A model generated the notes under the pieces. It was not told the DNA's origin. It did not search any database and was given only the letters and a program-made list of their open reading frames with translations. Position numbers and translations under genes: made by a program. A stretch of 64,000 nt of DNA, taken from the NCBI GenBank assembly GCA_028015205.1, contig CM051521.1:89132513-89196512 (forward strand), given 5' to 3'. Below, in pieces: positions 1-15,100 of this stretch. The first letter of the stretch is position 1, and every line of letters starts with the position of its first letter. This DNA comes from Mytilisepta virgata. Taxonomy: Eukaryota; Mollusca; Bivalvia; Mytilida; Mytilidae.

Positions 1-61
1 CCAATTTAAAATGACAAATTCCAATAACATTTAAAAGTACTTCATGTTTATCTTATTTTAG

Positions 62-196
62 AAAAAGGAAGATACCCATTATAATGTTGAAAAGTATACC
101 CAGAAAATGACAACAAGTCGTTACCCATTTTGGAGATGGTGGAATTTTCTTATTAGAACAGTGGCATGGATGAAGAATTCAATGTTCTTCTTTGGA
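62..196 (+). CDS. Exon 1 in window (internal exon of the membrane protein gene)
   Basis: 45 codons in frame 0, from acceptor TTTTAG to donor GTAAGT. The peptide includes [14 protein letters not shown] and ends MKNSMFFFG. The in-frame Met at codon 16 is probably not the start, because the frame is open right back to the acceptor. Confidence 0.75.
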
Positions 197-3100
197 GTAA
201 GTTATTCAAACACTTTTATAATTTCTCAGATAAAGATGATGGGATAGATTTTTTTGTCGATTGTTTTATATAATCTTCAACTCCAAAAAAAGGAAATGGC
301 CTATCAAGCAATTCCATGAGTTTGACAAATTCAGACACCTATATACTTGACGTAACAAAAACTACATCAGCTTTATCTTTGCTAAAGATCAGGCATTAAA
401 TAACACATACACAATTTGATGATAGTTTGATTTCCAAGTAGAATGCTTTTGGGTAATTATGACATGTTTCACAGATGATTGACTTTGGTTAAAGTCCATT
501 TAACATAGGTGTAATTTGTAAATGCAAGAAAAATTCATTTGACTTCTGGATTACCATGCCCTACATTTTATGCACGATTGAGTAAATTTTGTCGTGGCTC
601 TAAATCTAGGGTATACATCACAAGTACCGTAAATGCAGTTTGTTCAGCTTAAAAAATACAATTGGTATAAATTTAACATTGACCATAAAGACTAAGAAAC
701 AGATCAGACACAATTGAAATTGGTAACTCTTATTTAAATTATATTTCAGAATTTATTTGTTCCTTGTCTTTTTATTTAAAAATATTGATATGGTTACAAA
801 GACAGAGGTCTCATTACATTTCATTAGATACCACTTCTCAGTGTATTTGTATTGGAAGCATGAATTTAAGTGTTTGGAAAATATATATTTCATGTTGAGC
901 TATTACTACTAAACAATGTAAACCCCCAGAATTCAATATCCTCTAAACAATGAATCTTCACCAAACTAAATCCAAAGTATAACTTGAAAAAAAAGTTCTT
1001 ATAGACAAATTCAATCTCAGTCAAAATAACAGAAAAAGATGCATAAAATATTACTTAAGGGTATATATTTCATACTTATCAGTAATTGACTGAAATTGGT
1101 GTTATGCACAGGAAAAATGTAAACAAGTGTGCTACTGGGTATGAATTAAGGAAATTATTGATAAGAATTCTCTAGTTTATAGTTTGGAAAATATAAATTT
1201 ATATGAAAGTTTTGATAAAATTATGAAATTTTGATAACTTGTTTTCATATTTAAGGGGGTAGGCCTGGTGTAAGGGAGATAACTCCTATTGATGTTTTTT
1301 TCTTGACGTCAAACAATAGGAATGACGTGGCATTACTTTGAGGTACAAAATTTCCTCGCATTAGACGAAGTGAAGAGGTTCGGTAAGGGGCATCTCCGTA
1401 ACGAATCTAAAACTTTTTCGAAATATGTGCAAAATCGATAATTACGTAGGATTTGATGTATTGATGAATTATTGTTTAACATCCAGTGGCAATTATGAAT
1501 GCATATTACGATGATGAAAAAGCCACTCGAAATGAAGAAAATGCTGAGTCAATATTTGCAATAATTTCATATATCCTTACTAGAATTTTCTACTTATCCC
1601 ATAAATTCGTGATATATAACCTAGACTTAGCCCCCCTGAGAAGTGTGTGTTTGTAGTGTGTGCTTATCTCGTCCTCATCTCAGTGCATGGTTGCTTATAT
1701 CACATTATCCTGTTAGTCTTATACTGTAACAGTAATAGTCCATCACACATAAAATGTTACACTCCTGACATTTTCAGGATTATTTTAAATAGCATTTAAT
1801 TTGATGAATCAAATGTTTTAGCGATATTTTCTGCCTTACATCATATACTAGTAACCATGATTTGTTGTATAGCATATATAAACTACATATAATGAATGAT
1901 AGTGCAGCTTCAAATAGTATTATGGGAAAATCTTTATTTTTTTCAATGTCTAAATATCAAAATTGATCGAGTATTTTGTGAAAACTTGTGGTTAAAATTT
2001 CATAATTTTTTGTCATATAACACATATATATATGATATTTGTTTTAACAGTTTTTTGTAAGAATTAAACGATAAATGTTTTTTAAAGCAGTGTTTGAATA
2101 TTTAATGAGGCAACTGAAAATGAATGAAATTCCTAACATGTCTGGTACTTTTTACCTTTGAATTTGCATATAAAGAATGAATTTAACCGTCATATTTCAT
2201 TTTTGATTAAGACTATATCCCTGTTCTTCAGTTCAACAATTATAACTATTTTTTATCAAACATATGTCCTATGAGAGGTAGTAATATTCATTAACTTGTG
2301 TCATCTCATGGAATGAAGGGTACCCCTTAAATGTCCATTTTCAATGAACCCTGTGAAGGAAACGCGTGGTTGAATTTCAACAAAATTTTCTCAGGTGGTA
2401 TATTGAGACATATATAATGCATGACGAAAATATGAAAAAAATTAAACGAGTGGAAAATTTTGGCCTAACCAAGGCCTACCCCCTTAAATGTAAAACTTCT
2501 AAAATGAAATAAAATAATATTTTAGGTTGTAATACCATGGTGCAGTGCATTAAGCTGGAGAGCATTATTTGGGGTTGCACAGTTCTATCCAGACTTACAA
2601 CTTTGTCAAGCTGATGTAAGTAAAAAGTTTTATTTACCAAGAACATGTACTTTGCAGACATATAAAATGAAAAAAATTTGAAGATTGAGAACTTTCTTTA
2701 TAAAAAAGAGAATATTTTCTTCCAGTAATTCATATTTCATACTGAGATACTAAATAAAGTTTAAATGTATTGTTTGCATGTTATGCACCAAACTTGTAAT
2801 TTCTTTGATTTTAATTCATATAATATTGGTGTCTTGGAGTTTTAAGATTGAAGAAATGTTTTTCTTGGAAGGAGTCAACTTGCTGTTTGTAAACACAGAT
2901 TCTTATACAGTGAAAATATCATTACAGTGTTCTCCCCAAAAATTTTCATAAGCACATGTAGGTTTGTAACGAATCATTGTATTATTGCAACAAAGTCACT
3001 TATAAGAATTTGAACAAGATTTCTGGTGGTTTATCAGGAATAATAAATTATTGTATAGAATTTCTGGTTTTCCCTAATGTGAATTAAGGAAAAATGAAAA

Positions 3101-6100
3101 ACATCACTGAATCAGAAGTGGTACCACTATGGTATATAAGCCTGAAGAGAACACCACTCTAGTTTAAAGTGGAACTAAAACGCTTATAGAAAGTTATTTT
3201 CATTTTATAGTACTAAAAAAACATATAAAAACGCAAAAAACCCGATGAAATTCGGTAACTTAGTTTTCGAGATATTAGCAAAATACTGGCCGATCGTCAT
3301 TTGCACACCTGAACGATTTGTTAAAAAACTCGAATATTACTAGTCGCCGGAAGTGACGTACTGTGCGGTTCATTGTACATAAATAGGTACAGGTCATTTG
3401 CAAAGTGAAAGCAGATTCAGTTGATTGTTTATACGTTATTGGTGACAACTATCGATTGACAGTGCTTCTTATATATTCACCGACACTTGTTTGATGAAAC
3501 ATTGTACTTAATTTAAATCTACAATTCAACAATGGGAAGGAATTGTGCAGTTGCGGGATGCAGCAACTCTGCAAAAACGGGACATACTCAACACGCTTTT
3601 CCAAAAGATGATCGACAACGTAACTTGTGGGTTCGTTTTGTAAAACTAACCCGTGTGGATTTTACTGTGCCAACTAAACACTTAGCCATATGTTCATAAC
3701 ACTTCTCAGAAGAATGCTATGAGGTTGACAGGTTGAGATTAAAGGAGTTATTTGGTTTATCTGCTCATAACGGCAAGAGACTATTGCCAGGTTCAGTGCC
3801 AAGCATTTATCCCAACCAGCATGACCAGTATACATGGTATAGTGACGGTCTGCACCAAAATACTTTTGAAAAAATAATTCTAACATGTCTGATCTTATTT
3901 GTTTTTATATACCATGCATATGTCTTTATATATACATCAAATTTATGTGTATATATGCACATGTTTGAAAATGAATGCATTATCATAATGTCATTGTGAG
4001 AATAAGCCTACATTAAGCCTATGCAGCCTCTCCTGTTGAATCAAAATTTTTTATGTATAACTATATTGTTCCTTTACACAATACATAGGGTGTATTTAAG
4101 GGTATTTTTAGAGTTATTGTGTTCTTTTCAAACCACCACAGTTACCAACATCCTGAACATAGGGCTATTTAAAAATATTATTAATGGAGTAAGTAGAAGG
4201 TACATGTAAGGCCGCTTATATCAAATGCAGAGCCTTGACAGGCATGACTTAGAAAAGATGTAGCCAACAAGCTAACATAAGTTGTAGTACAATAAGAGGC
4301 TATTATAGCGAAATGTGTAGCTCCATAAAAAGTTATTCTGGTCCCATGTCCCTCTGATTTTTTTTCTCTTTCTATGAGCATAAAAGTTATACATTTGTAA
4401 CCATAATAATTTCAAATATTAAGAGTCTGCTGACTATGGTAAAATAATACAATATAGAACAATACATGTACTTCCATGATATAACAACCTCTCCATTTAT
4501 ATAACATGTTCATGATCATAATCCTGATAATGCAGAAAATAATTTGGGTAAAAATGTAGCTTTTTTTAAAGACATTCTATTTCATTAGCAATGTAAAGCT
4601 AAAGCAAAGATTGAATGTCTAATTATTTATTAAAAGAATATATATTTATTTATTCATTATTTATAAAAATATATATATATGACACTTTCAATCGTGCAAG
4701 AAATTTTAATTTCCCCATAAATAGGATTAAACACCTTTGAAAATTAAAACTAGTTCATGATATAAAACAAATTAGTAAACATGTGGATGGATATTTATCA
4801 CCTTTAATCCTGGTAATTAAAACAGTTAAAGTTTTAGCACCTATTAATTAACATCCTGTTATCTAGTAATAAAGATCAAACAAAAGTTTTAATCCCTCCA
4901 ATCAGGTAAATAACACTTTGGCCATGCACCTACCACCTGTGGAGTAAATCATTATACCGGTAACAAAGTCATTAGAAAGGTGTTATGAAAACCAGTTTTG
5001 ACTGGTATTATAATTCAAATTACACAAAGAGCATAAAGTCCCATAACCAATATTAACCAAATTATAACTCTACAAATGTGGGAATTATTTTATAAGTTGA
5101 ATAATTTTTTTTTATTAAAATCCATCAAAATCTTTTATTAAAGTTTTAGGTGTACAGTGCAGTTTCTCCAATGATTCTCTACATATTTTTATTATTACAA
5201 CAAGGATTGTAAGAAATTACTTATCCCTCTCTACATATATGTCTCTGATTAAACTTAGAAATTTATATTTTTATAAGAAAATTCTGAAATTTTATGAATC
5301 TGTCAATTCAATAAAAAAACACATTACAATTCTACATCAAAATCTATATTACTATTCAGTAACTTATATCACTATTTGTAAAACATCTGTTTTAAAATTA
5401 TCAATTAATATTGTGTCTTATATTTGCTTGTTTAAAAAAATAGTGTTTGTTTTTTATTCCTATTAGATGGTCTTCCATTTGTATTTATGTTATACACACC
5501 TTTCAAAATATCTTTCACTTTCATTCTTTTTATATATATGTATATGGGGGCATTTATTGAAATTTATTGGCTATACTATTATAAATCACTAGCATTGCTG
5601 TCTTCATCCATAATATATTCCTTCTGGTCAATGTAAACAAGTTCAAGAGTAGCCCGCACTGTACGTCATTTCCGGTCAATCGGGGTCACTCAGCGAGGAA
5701 ACCCTGTTTCCGGAAATAGCGCTGATTGGATTTCCCACAGGTAAAAATAATCCAACTTCACTCGCTATTTTCTCCGTTATTACTTGACCAAATTTCATCG
5801 GGTTTTTTGCGTTTTTATACGTTTATTTAGTACTATAAAATGAAAATAACTTGCTATAAGCGTTTTAGTTCCACTTTAATGACTGGGGCTAGTGTGTTTT
5901 GTTTGTGGACTATAATATTTTGTGATAAAGCTCAGTGAGCTATTGAACGTTCATCTTGTGCCTTTCACATTCCCTATGATGAAAAAAGAAACACATTTAC
6001 ACTATGCCAATCAAAATCAACTGAAGATAGCTATTTTTGGATGACTATTAATAATTCCAACAAAAGGGATAATGTTATTGATCTATTGCCTGCAATGTAC

Positions 6101-9100
6101 ATGTATATATATGTTGTGCTTTTCATGGAATCAGTAACCTGTCAGTTTGCAACAGTCAGTCACTATGATGAATTAACGTGAGTCTACTGTTTAAGTTCCT
6201 TTTGTTGATAGTTTGGCAACAAAAATTCACATCACAGAGTCAATTGTCTATAGATCAGACTCAAAGCCATTTATACCAGTGAGTCTGTTTTAAGGGTAGT
6301 AAATTTCTGTACTGTACACGTTCTTGGCTATTACTTTGACCTTTCGTGGTAGTTAATTGGAAATGCTGATGTCAAAAAATGACACAAATCTAAAAAAAAA
6401 AACCCACAGTATTCCATTCATAAACATGCAACAATAAACAGACAAGAAAGAGCCACTTTAAATACAGGATCCTAGTTTTGGACAACATTAAATATGTTGA
6501 TAAGTACCAATTTCTCGCTCTAAATCCTGTTTTATTGGTTAAAAAAAGGTAGAGTAGACAAACAGTAAAAACTGAACAAATAAAAAATTGAGTAGATTTT
6601 GAATGTTATTACTCTCAAACCAGATTTTCTGTTTTCTTGTATTAAACCAATCCTTGCAAATGTGAACTATGATAAGCATACAAAAAAAAACATTAAATGA
6701 TTTTCTCTTCTATTTCTAGGGTGCAATTTACAAAAGGGAGTCTTCCAGAACACATACATTTATTTCTAGAATCAGAGCTTTATGGGATCATGTCCGACTG
6801 TCAAGGAGAAAGTTTGAAGAGGCTCCTGATAGAGGTATGTCTATTTTTATTGTGTTAAATTCTGATAATATTTAAAGGGTTATATTTTTGCATGATTTTT
6901 TTTTAAATTATCAAATCATAATTAAAGTTTCAAACATAAACATTTACACTAACTACATCCTTCAGTTGACTGATGTACAGTGGAACCCCCGAAAACCGGC
7001 CCCTCTGAAAACTTTTACCTTCGGTCCGGAATTTTTGCCTATATATTCAAGTAAAAAAATTCTCTGAAAAACCGGACCCTCTGAATTCCAAACACTGGCC
7101 GTACTTTCCGGTACAAAACATATATATTCTTGTCAAATTAACCTCCAGAAACCGGCCGAAACAATGTATTACAGTCGAACCCACTTAATATTGGATACTG
7201 CTTATTAGAATATATCTGTTATTTGTATATTTTTTCAGAACACCAAACCATTTCTTACATATTCAACTAAAAAAATATCTCGTATTTGTATACTGGATAT
7301 TAGGATATATCTGATATTTGTATATAAAAATCACTGTAAAATTGCACAGAATGTCATAAATCTGTGTGTAATCGAATAAATCAGAGAAAAATCCTGCCTT
7401 ATTTTGGAAGAACAGATATTTTTGTCCTGGATAAAGATCAAGTTTCACAGAAAATTGAATGTTCCTAGAATAAAAAAGCTTGTATTTTTGTGTAAATAAA
7501 ATATGAACGTAATTTGGTGTTTTTATATCTATTAATACATTATTTCAGTTCATGATTTTGTGTTTTTATTTTATTTATATGTTAAGGTAACAGGTACGTA
7601 AATGGGCAATCTCACGGATTTGTATGAAATTTTGCAAGCAATTAGAGCATGTGGAACTGTATATGAATATCGAAAAAATATATAAGTAACTTTTATACTT
7701 TCGGATATATAGCAAATTGAATATTCTGTAGAAAGAAGTACAAATGTATAGGATGCACTTAAATATCGCAAAAAATATTGAAAAATTTTACTTTAAATTG
7801 CTTTTTCTCAAAAACGTGTCCTACGAATTTTCTTTAAAATTGATATGTTATTGCCACTAAAATTTCCGTTTTATTGATATGAAAGCTATAGTGGGTCACC
7901 GAATTCGTTTTTGCAGTATAAATCATCCAAGTGTCTCTGCAGTACCTAAAAACGTCGAAAAATAAGATTTAGAGCCACGACGTCACGATTATTTTTGCCT
8001 TTTCGGCGCTTTTCCACGCTGTACAGCAGATTCAACTTTCCATACTGAAAAAAAGAATTCGGTGACCCCCTATAAATTTTATATCAATAACACGGAAATT
8101 CCAGTAGCAAAAACATATCATTTTTAAAGAAAATTCGTAGGACAGGATTTCGAGAAATGTTAATTTGTAGTAAAAATTGGTGAACTTTTTTACGATATTT
8201 ACGTGTATTCTATACATTTGTACTACTATTTCCCGGATTGCGATATGTCAGAAAGTGAAAAAGTTATATATATCATTTTTTCGATGTTCTGGTGAAGTTC
8301 CTCATGCTCTATTTGTATGCAAAATTTCATAAAATTCCGTGAGATTATCCATTTACGTACCTGTCACCTTAAGTCAGTTCCAAATAATCAACCATGCTTT
8401 TGCCTTTTGAATATACAAATTTATTTTCGGTTCGTATGTAAATTTGTTGCTTGAACAATGTGTACCTGTGTGCAGGTAAGTATTCAAATGTCGGTGGTTT
8501 TTGATTGACATGGGTGAAGTTTTTATGAAGGAACCATGTATTTGAAACATTATTTAATCCCCATAATCTCTTAAGATCTTTGAGCTTGTTCATTCCCCCC
8601 CCCCCCCCCCCCTCGACTTTGTGTTTGGGTATGCCATTTTGTTTGTTTATCGACGTAGTGAAGAAATAATCTCTAAACTAAATTTATTGATTCTGCTTAT
8701 TCTCAAAATGGAAGAAAATGAAAACTTTGTGTCACTGATAGAAAATAATGCTTTCTATGTGATATTCTTATCGAGGTCAAAAACTGGTAACACTTCAGTT
8801 TTGTAGTTACCACGTGGTTACCTAAACGAAATACATAAAATACAGGAAATAAAGTACACAACACAACGGAAACTACTTTGTTTATATTTTATTAGAATAA
8901 CATCACAAATAAAACAGGAAGCATAAATAACAGGTACATTATTCTCTCTCATGTTTTCAATCTCCATTGAACTTACGATCGTCAGTTTTTGTTATCTCCC
9001 TTGGTCAAAATGGGTTTATCGGCTAACTGGATATATTGGTTAATTGAATATTTTCCTTTGAAAAATAGGGTATCCAATTAACCGGGTTGCACTGTACCTG

Positions 9101-12100
9101 GAAAATCAGTGAACCGTTATACATGTCATCCTTAATTGATCGATGATTGACATCATTAAACTACATAACCATTTTAAAAAAAAGGTGCGAAAGTCATTAA
9201 TTAATAATCAGGCATCAATAAAAACGTCAGATTGAAATTAAAAACAATTAATTGTATTAAAATAATGTGCGTGTGGTACATGTACATATGTCAGCACATG
9301 GCACAATTTTACAACATCATTGTAATACATTGTAATACACTTCCGGTTTCACTCTCCAGATCAGATACGTCTTTCCCTGGAACCTCCTAAAACCGGACCC
9401 TCTGAAAACCGGCTGATTTCTCCGGTCCCACAGCTGTTCAGTTTACAGAGGTTCCACTGTAATAACTATTCATTCTCAGTGAAAAGATACTGTAGTTAAA
9501 TAGAAGACAAAAAAGTCAACCCATAAACATAATAAAAATTTACAGATCAGTGGTGATCTTGAGTTCTTCCTCCTGAATGACATAAAGTATCTCTTCACAA
9601 GTTAGAAAAGGATTTGTGAGTTTGTTTTGTATTTTTCTTGAAATACAATGATGAAGATTTTAAAACATTTTTACAAACAAAGTCCATATTTTACATTTAA
9701 CAAATTTTCGTTAACATATAAATTTTGTCAGATGATGTGAAGTTAGTCAGTGCAGAGTTTATCATGTGACATAAAATGTCTTCTTTTTTTTTTTAATGTT
9801 TTAAGATATGATTTTATAAAAGGAATAGTCTACTTTTTGTGTTGAAGTAGTAATACCTTGATTTGCATTTCTTGATGTTGTTTAAGTTAATCCAGAATAC
9901 CAGTATTATAGGGTTATTGCATTAATATTGGTGGATATTGCCCGAGCAGTATATCATATTGCACGAGTTTACGAGTGCAATATGATATACTGCGAGGGCA
10001 TTATCCACCAATATTATGCAATAACCCTTTCATTATATAGTAATAAATATTTTCAGAATTCAGACAAGAAAGACTCAAGTTCATTGTGAGGGATGTTCTC
10101 GATTGACCTCCACTCCCCCTTTCCAACCAGCCATTTGTATAATAATTTCAAGTCACGCTTCATGCAATTAACTGTTGATTTTTTCTTTTGATCATCAATA
10201 AAGCTAATGACCATCTGCTTATCAATCATATACTCTGGTGTCGCTGTCAAATTATCTGTATGACCGGCGTCCGCCATCTTGATTTTCCAGACGACAACAA
10301 AGTATGCAATAATATGCATGCCGATTTCGGAACGCCTCAGCTTTTTCCCGGAAATGCGTGCAAATACAGAGATTTATTGCACAGTCGTTTTCTCGAGTGT
10401 TTTTATTTAAATAAACAAACAAATATTTATTACTATATAATAAATAAAGATACTAGAGTGTTCAGGGAAAACATTTTTTCTTTTTTATATCAGGATTCTT
10501 GGACAAGAGTTTTGTGAGACATCTGAATAGATTTTGGAACTACGTTATAAAAGGTGGTTTAGGAACATGTTTATTGACATTGTCTGTACCTGTGTTATGT
10601 GTAGTCACATCAACATTGTCAACAGTCCTGGCATTAACGGCACCACTGTGGTAAGATACTTTTAGTAGCATCAGATATAATATGGATTTATTATATTTCA
10701 TCCGATATAGATTTTTAACCGGATTTTCATAGGAAAATATCGGTTATTAAATTGGTGCGAGCGGACGGGCGGCTGCCAAACAGTGTCCGTGCAATAACTT
10801 ATGAACTGTTCAACCAAAGCTTTTCAAATTTTAATATGTTGTTACTGATGACAAAATGGAGGTCAAATTCGATATTGACGATTTTCACTTTCACCGTTCA
10901 GGAGTTATGGTTCTTGAAAGATTGAAAAATGGCTTTTCCAGTGGTGTCCGTGTGATAACTTATGAACTGTTCAACCAAAGCTTTTCAAATTTTAATATGT
11001 TGTTACTGATGACAAAATGGAGGTCAAGTTCGATATTGACGATTTTCACTTTCACCGTTCAGGAGTTATGGTTCTTGAAAGATTGAAAAATGGCTTTTCC
11101 AGTGGTGTCCGTGTGATAACTTATGAACTGTTCAACCAAAGCTTTTCAAATTTTAATATGTTGTTACTGATGACAAAATGGAGGTCAAGTTCGATATTGA
11201 CGATTTTCACTTTCACCGTTCAGGAGTTATGGTTCTTGAAAGATTGAAAAATGGCTTTTCCAGTGGTGTCCGTGTGATAACTTATGAACTGTTCAACCAA
11301 AGCTTTTCAAATTTTAATATGTTGTTACTGATGACAAAATGGAGGTCAAGTTCGATATTGACGATTTTCACTTTAACCGTTCAAGAGTTATGGTTCTTGA
11401 AAGATTGAAAAATGGCTTTTCCAGTGGTGTCCGTATGATAACTTATGAACTGTTCAACCAAAGCTTTTCAAATTTTAATATGTTGTTACTGATGACAAAA
11501 TGGAGGTCAAGTTCGATATTGACAATTTTCACTTTCACCGTTCAAGAGTTATGCTTCTTGAAAGATTGAAAAATGGCTTTCCCAGTGGTGTCCCTGTGAT
11601 AACGTATGAACTGTTCAGCCAAAGCTTTTCAAATTTTAATATGTTGTTACTGATGACAAAATGGAGGTCAAGTTCGATATTGACGATTTCCACTTTCACC
11701 GTTCCGATATTGACGATTTTCACTTTCACCGTGTGTGTACTTATATACTCTCAAAAATTCCAATATTTGTCACTTACTATAAATAGGAGGTCAAGATTGA
11801 TTTTTGCCTTTCCATTTCTGAACCCTACAAAACCCTACAAAAATTCATTTATATTTCTTTACTTCATCCTGTTTGGGAATCCAGATTTGCAAACATCATT
11901 TCCATGCAGGAAAATCCGGTTTGCTGTCATTCGACAGCCTCTTGTTGTGGTTTTTGTTGACGAAGCAAAACCACAAATTTAAATCGTCAAGGAAATGTTA
12001 ATTTATAATGTGTTATTAGAAGAAAATAACAAATCCACAGAATCTGATATGCTTAAAACATTAATTTATTAATGTCCTCAGGGCAATACAGCAAGCTTTG

Positions 12101-15100
12101 GACCAATAACAAGGCCAATACAGAAACACCCATGTAAAGATATCATAGTACCAGCTTATGACTGCAATGTATTATTTTGTAAGAGACAATATTAATGCAA
12201 TAACCCTTGTATAGCAAGATCTTTTAAATGTCAAATAAGACGATATTCTACATCAATGATTTTAATATATAAAGCAGTATTGAATGGAGTGCAATATGAT
12301 AGGATATTGCACGCTTAATTTTGGTACATTCTACATGGAATAGTTCCTTGTATATATTTCTTTATCTACCAAATTTTACATTGTATATTGTAAATCTACT
12401 GAGGTTTTTAGCTCACCTGGACCAAAGGTCCATGTGAGCTTTTACCATCACTTGGCGTCCGTCGTCGTCGTCATCTGTTAACAATTTTTCAAACGTTAAC
12501 TCGTCCGACACCATAAGTCCAATTGCAACCAAACTTCGTACAGTTGTTTATTGGTATATGTGCTACAAAACTATCGTTTGGATTTTTGATTCGTAAAAAA
12601 ACATGGCCGCCATGGCTAAAAATAGAACATAGGGGTAAATTGCAGTTTTTTGCAAATAACTCAAAAACCATAACAGATATCAAAATTCTGGCAGAGGGTA
12701 AAAGTGTTCAGCACCTCAAGATCTACCTGCCCTGAAATTTTGAAGAAGATCCAACGACCCATGTAGGAGTTATTGCCCTTTTTCTGCATTTTTTCCAAAT
12801 TTTGCACTTATTAAGCTCAATATCTTGGATACTATAAAGGAAATTTGAAAAATTTAAATTTCATATTGTTAGGCACACAAAGATCTACAAAATTTGTAAC
12901 AGGATCGAAGTTGTAGGTTTGTTCCTTTTAGGAGTTATTCCCCTTAGATCGTCAAAATTGACCATTTTTGCAGTCTTTATTCATTGTAATAAAATCGTTA
13001 ACTCCTCTTACACCATAAGTTTAATTGCAACCAAACTTAGTGTAGTTGTTCCTTGGCATGAGTGCTACTAAATTATCGTTTGGATTTTTGATTTGTAAAA
13101 AAACATGGCTGCAATGGCTAAAAATAGAACATAGGGGTAAATTGCAGTTTTTTGCAAATAACTCAAAAATGGTGACAGATATCAAAATTCTGATGGGAAG
13201 CTAAAGTGTTCAACACCTCAAGATCTACCTGCTTTGAAATTTTGAAGAAGATGTAACCACCCATGTAGGAGTTATTGCCCTTTTTCTTGATTTTTTTTTT
13301 AAATTTGTACTTATTAAGTTGTATGATCATTCCTTTTAGGAGTTATTCCCCTTAGAACATCAAAATTGACCATTTTCACAGCATTTCCCTTAGTTTGCAA
13401 AATGTTTAAATGAGCCCTTTAGGAGTTAAAGTTTTGTCCCTTAAATGTCAAAATAACTGTTGATGCCTTATAGATGACCCTTTAAATGTCAAAAATAGGG
13501 TTTTCTCTTGTTTTTGCCCTATAGAATGAAAACTATTGTCGATAGAGAAAAGCTGTTGTTTGCTTAAACAATCAGCTCATTGAGCTCTACAAAAGTCTGA
13601 ATTGGGTCGAAGTTGTCAGATGATCCATTATAGGGGTAATAGCTCATGAAAGACTCCCTTAAAGCTTAAGGACCAGGTGAGCGATTCAGGCTCCTGGGAG
13701 CCTCTTGTTTATATGACATCCATATTTTATATTTTCAGGATACCTGTAATAACGTTGATTGTACAGATTGGAGGGTTCTTAATATATGACTTTGATTGTC
13801 CAGGTAATGATAGTTTAGGAAAGTACTGAAAATTGGAGGAAATGTTGTTTACTATTGTGTTTTACTCATGCAAACCCTGTTAAATAAAAAAAATTCATTT
13901 GGCAGATTCCTGGCACTTGTTTGCATTGACCATATTCATAGATACCAGTCATTACGATTTTTCCATAATTGTTATGAATTTCAGGTAAAAAAAATACGGT
14001 GTTACGGTTTATAGTCTATTATTACAGATTTCTGTTCATAACCAGTCCAAAAACAATCCTGGTTTAGATTTCAATCCATCATTTCAGGTTATCATCATGG
14101 CAAGATAAAGCACTATAGAGATTTGGGTTTTTAAATATTTTCAGAATGTCTTGGGATAATTTTCTTTATAAAACAATCTATTCAGTTTTTGAACAATTCT
14201 GAATATATTGATGAATGCCACTCTGTAAATTGTCATGATGTCATTTTGTATATCTTATGACACCATATTCTCTGAAAAATGTTGGAAATTACTCACAACT
14301 CTGATTGATTTTACCGATAGCACCAAAAAGGGGTTGGCATCTATGCATATTTGATAATAATCTCTCAAAATAAGCATATACCTTATTGTGTAAAGAGGGG
14401 CAAAATACCATTGTACATCTAACTATTGTTAAAAAGTGACTTTTGATTTATAATAATAGTTTTGACACAAGTTTTCTTGGTTTTGTGTAAAGAATGAAAC
14501 CACCAACTGAAGTTTTCCATGAAATGCTTATTTGTTAGTTGTTATTAGGCCATCCAAATAAGTTCTCGGATTCTCAAAAAATTAATTTTTTAAAAAGGGT
14601 AAAGTAGGTAGGGAATTTAATTTTTTTAGTTTATTTCCTGTCAAAAGAGCTAAGGGATTTTCAGTTTAGATGTTTATTTTGGCGGCATACAAATCCCATT
14701 TGAAACCATTCACTCCTATGATGTTTGGCATTACAAAAGGCAGAGTATATCAAAAAAATTTAATGATCACTTGAAATCTCAACCTGTATATGACCATTTT
14801 CTTACTTTTGTTTTGACTTTTGAAGTTGGTAGGTGGTGTCTGAGAACAAGGTATTTAAGTTATGTGGCCTTACTAGAAAGTTATAAAATCAAACTAAATA
14901 TCCTTGAAAGCACAAATTTCCAATCAGCCAGTAAAATTGATCGCAACAAAGTAAATGATTTTATAGTAATATATTGATCAGTTAAAAATTTTAATAAAAG
15001 TATGAAATCAAATTCTGTAAGACTCATGGGTAAATATGTTATTTCCACAGTAAATATCACAGAAATATATCTTCTTTTTCAGATGACGGCAATAAATTTT

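Larger units (their letters stand above)
6978..9459. mobile_element. Outer TA-flanked DNA transposon (Tc1/mariner-pogo-like ends)
   Basis: Starts CAGTGGAACCCCC after TA (6976-6977) and ends GAGGTTCCACTG before TA (9460-9461). Subterminal CCGG and CCTCTGAAAAC motifs occur near both ends. No transposase ORF is visible. Its interior is interrupted by a second element. Confidence 0.6.

Noticed and set aside
10784..11706. CRISPR-like array
   Set aside because: Contiguous 161-bp tandem repeat with no spacers, in animal intronic DNA.
10856..11982. Series of repeated 76-160-codon ORFs
   Set aside because: They are generated by the 161-bp tandem repeat; the period is not a multiple of three and each ends at the same relative place. 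No protein features.
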